Shown here: piece after piece, positions 6,488-13,073 of the stretch | Numbering within the stretch: position 1 is the stretch's first letter | Layout of the letters: every line of letters begins with the position of its first letter | NCBI GenBank assembly: GCA_035479015.1 | Contig: DATIJC010000004.1 | Span: 1 to 16,558, forward strand | Direction: 5' to 3' | Length of the DNA: 16,558 nt | Source: DATIJC01 sp035479015 | GTDB lineage: Bacteria > Patescibacteriota > Microgenomatia > UBA1400 > UBA12028 | The notes under the pieces: model-generated | The model's database searches: none | What the model was told of the DNA's origin: nothing | What the model saw: only the letters and a program-made list of their open reading frames with translations | Position numbers and translations under genes: made by a program

Positions 6488-8122
6488 ATGAGGAGCATAT
6501 ATAAATTTTCATTCCTTGTGGTGGTTTTGGTTGAGGTAGTCGTACTTCTTTTAGTTTCAAAAGCTTTTGTTCCCCAGAAATCGATAGCACAGTCACTCGC
6601 GTTCTCTTTTGGAGTAGCAGGGGATCTTGGTGCAACTAGCAACACTGCTGCGGTCCTTGCAAAGGTTCCCACTTCTAACCTTGATTTTTTCATGGGTCTT
6701 GGTGATTTTAGTTATAGTCAAGTAGCGACTGAATCGGGTTGGTGTGATTACGTCAAAAGTCGTGTCGGTTCCACTTTTCCTTTTGAACTGATTTCGGGAA
6801 ACCATGAAGATGATGGACCAGATGGGCTGATCAGTAACTTTGCCAGTTGTTTGCCAGATAGATTAGGCGGAATCAATGGCACCTACGCCAAAGAATACTA
6901 TTTTGACTACCCATCTACTGCGCCTTTGGCCAGATTTATCATGATTTCGCCAAATCTTACCTACCCAAATGAGGGAACTTATTCATACTCTGTAGGCACA
7001 ACTAGATATAACTGGGTAGCTGGCAAAATCGATGAAGCAAGAGCGCAGGGTATCAAGTGGGTAATAGTGGGGATGCACAAGTACTGCCTCGCAATGGTCA
7101 ATGGTAACTGTGAGGTCGGAAAAGACATCATGAATCTACTCGTAAACAAGAGAGTAGATTTATATCTGCAAGCCCATGATCACGCGTTCTACAGAAGTAA
7201 GCAGCTTGCTCTCACCACCAATTGCACTCAGATTTTACCCGGGGCATACAATGCTAATTGTGTAGCTGACGACGGTAGCGATAACTTGTATACAAAAGGT
7301 GCAGGAACAGTAATTGTGACAGTAGGAAGCGGCGGCCGTTCGATTAATAGTATATCTACTGCAGATGCAGAAGCCCCTTATTTTGCCAAGTGGATGGGAA
7401 CAAATTTCAATAGCACTTATGGATTTCTAAAGGTGACAATCTCTGACACAGCGCTCAATACTAGTTTTGTGAGGGGATCAGGGGGGACGTTCTCTGACAG
7501 TTTTGCGATTATATCGAACAGCCCGACTCCGACCCCGACACTTACTCCACTTCCCACAGACACTCCTATATCTACACCAACTCCAACTCCCACCCCAACG
7601 GCAACTCCACTACCGACAGCCACTCCCACACCACCATCGGGTGGAACTATCACGCTCAATGCTGTGGCAGATAGCTATGTAGATAGCAGCAATCCTACTG
7701 TGAATTACGGGACAGCGACGGCTCTCTATGTTGATGGGAGTCCTTTTAAAATAACCTACCTAAAATTTGACTTGGGATCACTTGCTAGAAAGACGATTAC
7801 TCAAGCATCGTTAAAAGTGATGACAACTAATGGTTCTGCTTCTGGTTCGCCCGATACACAGGTCGTAAAGCTGGTGAGTGATGCCAGTTGGTTAGAAACA
7901 CTTTTGAACTATTCTAATAGGCCGGCTTTGACAAATGTACTCGGGAGTGTCGGTAATACTACGTTTAATACTCTGTATAGCATTAATTTAGACATCGTAC
8001 CGATTCAGCCCTACGTCGGTAGTCTATTTTCAGTTGCCACTGATTCGACCGGTGGTGACGCGATGTACTTTAATTCCAAAGAAACTACCAGCCCCCCACA
8101 GCTTGTTATTTCCTACCAGTAG
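6488..8122 (+). CDS. Exported metallophosphoesterase with Thr-Pro linker and DNRLRE-like domain
   Basis: A 544-residue surface or secreted phosphoesterase. The hydrophobic N terminus (residues 7-25) followed by a polar region is a signal peptide or anchor. The calcineurin-like phosphoesterase domain spans about 36-345 with its metal ligands visible: VAGDLG (D46), MGLGDFSY (D73), SGNHE (N105, H106), VGMH (H197) and AHDH (H230, H232). This pattern resembles acid phosphatase-like secreted enzymes. A Thr-Pro spacer (345-383) leads to a C-terminal beta domain (386-544) with DSYVDSSNPTVNYGTA, YLKFDL and LLNYSNRPAL, matching the DNRLRE/carbohydrate-binding type found on cell-surface proteins. Several Cys in the enzyme domain could form disulfides outside the cell. 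I prefer ATG 6488 to GTG 6479; AGGTG lies 8 bases before the ATG. The 3' end overlaps the convergent gene by 10 bp. Likely role: phosphate scavenging or nucleotide hydrolysis at the cell surface. Confidence 0.9.
   Translation: MRSIYKFSFLVVVLVEVVVLLLVSKAFVPQKSIAQSLAFSFGVAGDLGATSNTAAVLAKVPTSNLDFFMGLGDFSYSQVATESGWCDYVKSRVGSTFPFELISGNHEDDGPDGLISNFASCLPDRLGGINGTYAKEYYFDYPSTAPLARFIMISPNLTYPNEGTYSYSVGTTRYNWVAGKIDEARAQGIKWVIVGMHKYCLAMVNGNCEVGKDIMNLLVNKRVDLYLQAHDHAFYRSKQLALTTNCTQILPGAYNANCVADDGSDNLYTKGAGTVIVTVGSGGRSINSISTADAEAPYFAKWMGTNFNSTYGFLKVTISDTALNTSFVRGSGGTFSDSFAIISNSPTPTPTLTPLPTDTPISTPTPTPTPTATPLPTATPTPPSGGTITLNAVADSYVDSSNPTVNYGTATALYVDGSPFKITYLKFDLGSLARKTITQASLKVMTTNGSASGSPDTQVVKLVSDASWLETLLNYSNRPALTNVLGSVGNTTFNTLYSINLDIVPIQPYVGSLFSVATDSTGGDAMYFNSKETTSPPQLVISYQ
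7523..7636 (+). repeat. Thr-Pro-coding low-complexity repeat
   Basis: Degenerate ACN-CCN codon pairs encode the flexible linker between the phosphatase and the C-terminal domain. The stretch is purine-poor on this strand and prone to length change by slippage. Comparable TP-rich spacers occur on surface proteins of many uncultivated small-genome bacteria. Confidence 0.85.
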
Positions 8123-8454
8123 CTTACTTTAACTTTTGCGAATGCGCTTCTAACGCGGGAAAGATCTATCTCAAGCTGGCTGTTATGTATGATCCGCTTG
8201 AGAGCTTCATACTCAACTCTTTTATCAATATCCAAAATTCCTAACTGTTCATGTCGTTCTAGTTCGGCGAAGCGAGCTGCCCAGTATTGAGTGATTTCAA
8301 CGTATTTATCTTGCGACTTATTCTGGTATATCTGATCCTGAAAAGCATTCACTCGTTCTGTTACAGCTTGCTCAAAATCTTTGCCACCTGGACGAAGCGC
8401 AATCCTCTTTTGCAATAACTCATCATCGTTTCGAGATTGAATTTTTTCTGACAT
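8113..8454 (-). CDS. Hypothetical protein, 113 aa, helical and charged
   Basis: I do not recognise this protein. It is soluble, without a signal peptide or membrane segment, and rich in Glu, Arg, Lys and Gln. Its middle and end (QYWAARFAELERHEQLG; VEYEALKRIIHNSQLEIDLS) look like long helices. The absence of Cys and the charged helices suggest a small structural or partner protein. It is transcribed in the same direction as the HAD phosphatase gene, which ends 54 bp upstream, so the two may share a message. Its last 10 bp overlap the phosphoesterase gene. No Shine-Dalgarno precedes ATG 8454. The coding call rests on length, a composition like real proteins, and the close fit between neighbours. 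Confidence 0.65.
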   Translation of the reverse strand: MSEKIQSRNDDELLQKRIALRPGGKDFEQAVTERVNAFQDQIYQNKSQDKYVEITQYWAARFAELERHEQLGILDIDKRVEYEALKRIIHNSQLEIDLSRVRSAFAKVKVSYW

Positions 8455-8508
8455 ATATCAATCAGTACTCTCATTATTAACGAAGCGCAAGACAGCAGTC
8501 TGACAAAA

Positions 8509-9165
8509 TTATTGTCGAAGCACAATATGTTCTAACTCACTAAAATCGCTGATGACATGATCTGCTCCCCAAACAGCAACATCTTGACTTTGATACACAG
8601 AGTGGTGTGCTTCAGGATAGTATGCAACTGTAATGGCTCCAATGTTTTTCCCCCCAAGCACGTCATTACGTTGATCGCCAGTAACAACCACTTTTTTCTT
8701 ACTCTCGATTCCGCCAAGTCTTGTCAGGGCAGTATCAAAGGGTTCTCGGTGAGGTTTTGTATGACCGTCCGCTACGTCATCTCTACCAACAACAACTGGA
8801 AAGTACCCCGTTATGCAGTGTTGTTCAAGCATTTCCATCGCCGTTATATGGAAAGATGAGGTAACAATTGCCATCGGTAATCCTCGACTCTTAAACAACT
8901 CAAGAATCTCCAGTACACCCACGTGTAGCTGTGTAGTTGAGACATTTTCCCGAACATATTGAACAACTCGCCGAACAAACTCGTTCGAATCGCGGTGGCC
9001 GTATTGAACAACACTATGTAGTTCATTTGGTAAGAGTGCAATTTGAGAATCAGTCAAATAAAATCCATCTTGCTCAAGTATTTGTTTGCAAGCGAACCGC
9101 CAAAGCAAGACAGTGTTTATTATAGTACCGTCTAGATCCAGTAACAGAAATTTCTTTTCAACCAT
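8509..9165 (-). CDS. HAD-superfamily hydrolase (phosphoglycolate phosphatase-like)
   Basis: A 218-residue haloacid dehalogenase-type phosphatase. Motif I LLLDLDGTI carries the nucleophile D10 and acid D12. A helical cap with an alpha-type C1 arrangement follows. Motif II is IVTSS, motif III Lys is in HTKPHREPF, and motif IV is VVTGDQRNDV, where the usual GDSxxD has Gln in place of Ser but keeps both Asp. This fits the group of phosphoglycolate phosphatases, beta-phosphoglucomutases and related sugar-phosphate phosphatases; the substrate cannot be assigned. An in-frame GTG at 9195 would add ten residues, but MVEKKFLLLDLDGTI is the standard start for the family and a -10 box sits just before it. 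It is divergent from the membrane-protein gene, with 38 bp between. Confidence 0.88.
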   Translation of the reverse strand: MVEKKFLLLDLDGTIINTVLLWRFACKQILEQDGFYLTDSQIALLPNELHSVVQYGHRDSNEFVRRVVQYVRENVSTTQLHVGVLEILELFKSRGLPMAIVTSSFHITAMEMLEQHCITGYFPVVVGRDDVADGHTKPHREPFDTALTRLGGIESKKKVVVTGDQRNDVLGGKNIGAITVAYYPEAHHSVYQSQDVAVWGADHVISDFSELEHIVLRQ

Positions 9166-9171
9166 TGCATG

Positions 9172-9180
9172 AAAATAGCA
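9172..9180 (-). promoter_or_regulatory. Extended -10 for HAD phosphatase gene
   Basis: On the minus strand TGCTATTTT reads as TG-n-TATTTT and ends 6 bases before ATG 9165. Transcription would start at about the first base of the ATG. No ribosome-binding site is visible. Confidence 0.4.
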
Positions 9181-9188
9181 GATGTTGC

Positions 9189-9196
9189 GATACACT
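9189..9196 (+). promoter_or_regulatory. Possible -10 for membrane-protein gene
   Basis: GATACACT lies 7 bases before ATG 9204, with no Shine-Dalgarno sequence in between. It is back to back with the minus-strand -10 at 9172-9180, so the two genes probably share a very compact divergent control region. Confidence 0.3.
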
Positions 9197-9203
9197 ACAA
9201 GTC

Positions 9204-10871
9204 ATGCATATGATCGTCAATAGTTTGATCGCAAGTGGGATACTCATAGCCGTTTTTTTGTTTTGGAAATATGTTTTTCCAAAACGAAACATCTGGCCGA
9301 TATTTATTATCATCGGCGTTTCAATCCTGCCGCTCGTGAGCATGCTGCGCCCTGGAATCTATGAGAGCGGTGACTTCATCCTCCACACCACATGGCTCAT
9401 GTCTTTTGTGGATTCACTCAAAGAGGGGATTTTGTTTCCTAAGTGGTCCATGGATTTGTGCGGCGGTTACGGATGTCCACTCTTTACCTATTTTTATGTC
9501 TTACCCTATTACATTGCATCAGCTTTTGTTTTTTTGGGTTTCAGTTTCGTAACTAGTATCAAAATTTTGCTCGCATTTTCATTTGTACTCTCAGGAATCA
9601 CTAGCTACGTATGGCTTAAAAAAGAATTTGGCTCATATCCCGCTCTCATTGGAGCGATTCTCTATCAATTTGCTCCACGCCACTTTGTAGTCATGCACTT
9701 TTCAACGACAATAGGTGAAACGTTAGGATTTGCCCTCGCACCCCTTGTGTTGCTTGGTGTCAAATTATGCATACAGAAACGTACTAAATTCCGTATTTTA
9801 CTGTTAGCTGCTAGCTTTGCGTTGCTCATTCTTGCGCATCAAATGGTCACTGCCATCATGCTTCCATTTATCTTTATATATGTTCTATATTGCTCAGATT
9901 TCTCGATCAGAAAGTCTTTACATAACCTGCGCACTGTGACCTGCGTACTAGCAGTATCTCTGCTTCTCACTGCCTATCACTGGATCCCAATTGTCTTTGA
10001 AACTCACCTCATTCACCAATCGACCGAACATAACGTACTCACGTATCCACTAAATGAATTTCTTGTGTCGCCATGGCGCTACGGACTTTTATATCAAGGA
10101 CCGCAAGGCCAACTTTCTTCCTTTATCGGCTATGCACAGATTACAGTACTTGCAGTTACATTTTGGTTTTCTAAAAAGAACAAAATACTAAAATACGTAT
10201 CGTTTTTGGCAATAGCAATTTTTATTTTCATGCAGGCAATTTTTAAACCTATTTGGCAAACAATACCCATACTCAACGACTTCCAATCCGTGCACCGGCT
10301 CCTCATCGCATTAATACTGCTAGCAAGTTTTAGCGCAGCACTACTTGTGCACAAAAAATATGTTAATAAAAAAATAGCCGCTGTTTTTGCTCTTATTGCT
10401 GTCGCGATAACTATTTTAAATTGGGGCAATCGCGGTACGCTTCCAATTTCCGATGCGCAAATCCGCGCCAACATGCACAACCAGCGGGGAGATTTAGAAA
10501 CCACTCCCATCGGTTCTGATGTGAGTAAATTCCCACTCTTTACTACACCTATAACTATTCTGTCGGGTAACGCCCAGATTACCCAAGATTCACGCACATC
10601 AGTCTTGCACGAGTACACCATCAGAAATACGCAACCAGTAACCATTCGCGAGAACACCCAGTACTTCCTGAATTGGAAAATTACCGATCACGGTTTGCCG
10701 GTGCGTTTTCGCACGGATGATCCCACTACACCTGGCCTCATGGTATACAACTTGCAACCAGGTACACACACTATTCTCGTGCGCTTTGAAGAGACCTACT
10801 TAAATGTAGTCGGGAACAATCTTTCCATCGTGACGCTGGCTCTAGTGCTATTCGTGTTCCTTCTGGCATAA
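9204..10871 (+). CDS. Polytopic membrane protein, GT-C/PTPS-related-like
   Basis: A 555-residue membrane protein with about ten or more hydrophobic helices. After the first helices the loop reads ESGDFILHTTW (D57, H61), then FPKWSMDLCGGYGCPLF and FAPRHF. An acidic residue in the first outer loop followed by W-x(n)-GYG-PLF is typical of the GT-C-like membrane proteins often labelled 6-pyruvoyl-tetrahydropterin-synthase-related or YfhO-like; these are presumed to transfer sugars from lipid carriers outside the membrane. Residues ~430-535 form a soluble beta-rich region, followed by one last hydrophobic segment. That segment ends at the stop (LFVFLLA) with no basic tail, unusually abrupt. The family name is from recall and no activity is shown. 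I chose ATG 9204 rather than an upstream TTG. The stop codon is part of the -10 box for the next gene. Confidence 0.75.
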   Translation: MHMIVNSLIASGILIAVFLFWKYVFPKRNIWPIFIIIGVSILPLVSMLRPGIYESGDFILHTTWLMSFVDSLKEGILFPKWSMDLCGGYGCPLFTYFYVLPYYIASAFVFLGFSFVTSIKILLAFSFVLSGITSYVWLKKEFGSYPALIGAILYQFAPRHFVVMHFSTTIGETLGFALAPLVLLGVKLCIQKRTKFRILLLAASFALLILAHQMVTAIMLPFIFIYVLYCSDFSIRKSLHNLRTVTCVLAVSLLLTAYHWIPIVFETHLIHQSTEHNVLTYPLNEFLVSPWRYGLLYQGPQGQLSSFIGYAQITVLAVTFWFSKKNKILKYVSFLAIAIFIFMQAIFKPIWQTIPILNDFQSVHRLLIALILLASFSAALLVHKKYVNKKIAAVFALIAVAITILNWGNRGTLPISDAQIRANMHNQRGDLETTPIGSDVSKFPLFTTPITILSGNAQITQDSRTSVLHEYTIRNTQPVTIRENTQYFLNWKITDHGLPVRFRTDDPTTPGLMVYNLQPGTHTILVRFEETYLNVVGNNLSIVTLALVLFVFLLA

Positions 10872-10872
10872 T
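10864..10872 (+). promoter_or_regulatory. Extended -10 embedded in upstream stop codon
   Basis: TGGCATAAT is a TG-n-CATAAT (5/6) extended -10 that includes the TAA of the membrane-protein gene. It ends 10 bases before ATG 10883. No -35 and no Shine-Dalgarno sequence are seen, so the two-permease operon may have its own near-leaderless start. Confidence 0.5.
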
Positions 10873-10882
10873 ACAAAGACGT

Positions 10883-11677
10883 ATGAAGCGGTACTTCGCA
10901 ATGTTTAAAGTGTCAATCCAAGATGTACTCCAATCACGCTCGGTAGAAGTTGTGTGGTTTTTGCTGTCATGCCTCAATACATTTTCCATCCTCTTGTTTT
11001 GGATCGCAGCGATAAACCACAAAAGTGTAACTGGCTCTATCAGCGTGCCGCAAATCCAGCTGTACTATTTACTCCTACTTTTTGCCGGACAGACACTTAT
11101 GTCGCATGTTGAGGAATCAGTATCTCGGTATGACATCAAAGAAGGCGGTTTATCCAAGTTTTTATTGCGCCCAATCTCATACTTTTGGTTTCGCTACTGG
11201 ACAGAGCTACCGTGGCGATTCGCCGGAGGCATTATGAGTGTAGCTAGCTTTATCGTCTTTAGTTTTATTTTTCATATCGGTCTACCAATTCCGCCGCTTG
11301 CTACAGTGCCGCTGTTGTTATTGCTACTAATAAGTACAAACGTTTTGGCTTTCACATACAAGATGCTTTTATCGCTTCCTACGTTTTGGATTACCGATAG
11401 CTGGGCACTGTTTGAGGTGATGGAAGTGATCGTCATAATTATGTCAGGTTTCCTGATGCCATTATCATTCTTCCCGGACATTATGCAGAGGCTTGCCTAT
11501 TCACTTCCGTTTGCATACATGGTTTTTGTACCTGTACAGGCCATGCTTGGGCAATTATCACTCATTCAGATGGTTCAAGGATTTGGTATGCAGTTATTTT
11601 GGATCGCCGTATTAGGACTGACATACAGGTTTGTATGGAAAAAAGGGATATCACTATACACAGGGGTAGGAATGTAA
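10883..11677 (+). CDS. ABC-2 family permease, DUF990-like (first of pair)
   Basis: A 264-residue membrane protein with about six helices. The basic N terminus MKRYFAMFKVSIQDVLQSRS, the loop DIKEGGLSKFLLRPISYFWF, and the segment FLMPLSFFPDIMQRLAYSLPFAYMVFVPVQ match the uncharacterised ABC-2 permeases that occur in pairs with a second, related permease and a dedicated ATPase. The G-x-L-x-x-x-L-L-R/K-P loop is the clearest signature; its counterpart in the next gene is GKLDAYLLKPFD. The second permease starts one base after its stop, so they should form a heterodimer. No ATPase is adjacent; the only one in the window (4595-5392) already has its own permease. Substrate unknown. Confidence 0.82.
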   Translation: MKRYFAMFKVSIQDVLQSRSVEVVWFLLSCLNTFSILLFWIAAINHKSVTGSISVPQIQLYYLLLLFAGQTLMSHVEESVSRYDIKEGGLSKFLLRPISYFWFRYWTELPWRFAGGIMSVASFIVFSFIFHIGLPIPPLATVPLLLLLLISTNVLAFTYKMLLSLPTFWITDSWALFEVMEVIVIIMSGFLMPLSFFPDIMQRLAYSLPFAYMVFVPVQAMLGQLSLIQMVQGFGMQLFWIAVLGLTYRFVWKKGISLYTGVGM

Positions 11678-11678
11678 T

Positions 11679-12470
11679 ATGTTTCGCTACTTCAAACTTT
11701 ATCAGCAATTTGTACGCATAAATTGGAAATTACTATTTGCATACAGAGCCAGCTTGCTCAACCATGTTGTAAATAGCCTGACGTGGTCAGGTTTTCTGTT
11801 TATTTCAGTACTCTTGCTGACGAACAAGGTCTCATCCATTGCGGGATGGGACCGAAATGCTTTGTTGCTGCTGGCAGGAATGTATAACCTAGTTATGGGC
11901 ATATATCACTCCATATTTGCAAAAAGTTTACACGGCATGGCCGAAATAGTACTGTATGGAAAACTGGACGCGTACTTACTTAAGCCTTTTGATTCCCAGT
12001 TTCATTTATCCTTGCGTGAAGTAAATATACCTGGATTCCTCCGATGCGTAATAGGTATCATTATGGTGGCAGTTCTTGCTCCTCAAAACCATATTGTGTT
12101 AACTGTCTCTACTTTGGTTCTATTCTTGTTAACCCTGACTATTTCGGTAGTCTTTTTGTACTCTTCGTGGTTTAGCACGCTCACGCTACTTATTTGGTTT
12201 CCCAGAATGGATAATCTGATAGATCTGATGTACGGCACTTCGGGACTCGGTAGATATCCGAAAGAAGTGATTGCGCCATTTCACGGGACCTTTATGTTCT
12301 TCTTGTTACTTCCATTCTTTTTAGTTGTCAGCATTCCGACAAAAGTCTTGTTAGATTCCGCCAATTACCTTGAAATTGGATTGCTTTCACTGCTCGCAGT
12401 TTTCTTTCTCTTCTTCTCTCGGTATTTTTGGAAATTCGCCCTACGATCATATTCGGGAGGGAGTGTATAA
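11679..12470 (+). CDS. ABC-2 family permease, DUF990-like (second of pair)
   Basis: A 263-residue membrane protein related in layout to the preceding permease: a short N terminus with an aromatic/basic start (MFRYFKLYQQFVRINWKLL), about six hydrophobic segments, and the loop IVLYGKLDAYLLKPFDSQF. The middle PRMDNLIDLMYGTSGLGRYPKEV and the late VSIPTKVLLDS resemble the usual partner permease, where a P-x-x-x-L motif follows the amphipathic region. AGGA at 11668-11671 is 7 bases before the ATG, a proper Shine-Dalgarno, as expected for an internal gene of a message. The terminal TAA lies inside a TATAAT for the next gene. Confidence 0.82.
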   Translation: MFRYFKLYQQFVRINWKLLFAYRASLLNHVVNSLTWSGFLFISVLLLTNKVSSIAGWDRNALLLLAGMYNLVMGIYHSIFAKSLHGMAEIVLYGKLDAYLLKPFDSQFHLSLREVNIPGFLRCVIGIIMVAVLAPQNHIVLTVSTLVLFLLTLTISVVFLYSSWFSTLTLLIWFPRMDNLIDLMYGTSGLGRYPKEVIAPFHGTFMFFLLLPFFLVVSIPTKVLLDSANYLEIGLLSLLAVFFLFFSRYFWKFALRSYSGGSV

Positions 12471-12471
12471 T
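12466..12471 (+). promoter_or_regulatory. Perfect -10 overlapping a stop codon
   Basis: TATAAT contains the TAA of the second permease gene and ends 11 bases before ATG 12483. TG precedes it directly. No -35 or ribosome-binding site is recognised. The predicted start leaves a leader of about 4-5 bases. Confidence 0.5.
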
Positions 12472-12482
12472 CTCCAAATTAT

Positions 12483-13073
12483 ATGTACATTCTTGAAGCA
12501 GCGGTGCGATATAGGGAAAAACTTGAGAATCTCATTGGCCAGTACGGTATCCGTAGTGAAACTCCAACGCATCGAGTGGATGATGATGGAGCAGTGTGGC
12601 GTGGAAACAGAGTAGCAGTGTTTCATAGCACCTCTTCAACCGTTGTTGAACTGGATCGTCTCAAAAATCACCCCGTTGATACTCCAGTTGTTCCTATAAA
12701 AACGATAGAAGATGCAAAACAATTTGCTCTCGAAAAGAGCCGGAACGTATGGATCGAACAATCGCAACCATTTCGCAGTTGGGAAGAAATTATTCAAAAA
12801 TTGGCGGGAGAGAAAAGTACATATGATGTGGTGCAAGTAGTGGCACAAATTTGGCAAGAACTTCGGCTTCCTGCATCCTGGTTTTATTTGACCGCCAAAG
12901 GAAAAATTCTCGACGAAGTTCACTATGATATTTCCAGAGGATTCACAAGAGATTTTGATAAAATCGAAGGAGAACGTACATCTAAGGGCATAGGTATTCA
13001 TATTGGCAACTATGAATATAGGGATCTTAAGTCTACTTCTTCGATTGAAAAATCCAGGTTCGTTAGACGGTAG
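12483..13073 (+). CDS. Hypothetical protein, 196 aa
   Basis: I do not recognise this protein. It is soluble, with no signal peptide, membrane segment or Cys. The N-terminal ~80 residues contain a possible beta-rich part (VWRGNRVAVFHSTSSTVVEL; TPVVPIKTIEDAKQFALEK). A helical stretch follows (SWEEIIQKLAGEKSTYDVVQ). The C-terminal third is charged and aromatic (YLTAKGKILDEVHYDISRGF). It follows the ABC-2 permease pair by 12 bp but appears to have its own -10. Its last 11 bp overlap the convergent GH130 gene. Composition and codon use look like the neighbours, so I take it as a real gene. It could be a cytoplasmic accessory of the permeases, but nothing in the sequence says so. Confidence 0.65.
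   Translation: MYILEAAVRYREKLENLIGQYGIRSETPTHRVDDDGAVWRGNRVAVFHSTSSTVVELDRLKNHPVDTPVVPIKTIEDAKQFALEKSRNVWIEQSQPFRSWEEIIQKLAGEKSTYDVVQVVAQIWQELRLPASWFYLTAKGKILDEVHYDISRGFTRDFDKIEGERTSKGIGIHIGNYEYRDLKSTSSIEKSRFVRR

Noticed and set aside
7417..7659. Minus-strand frame encoding a Gly-Val repeat protein
   Set aside because: It is the mirror of the Thr-Pro linker codons of the phosphoesterase; the repeat arises from the same low-complexity DNA and there is no start signal.
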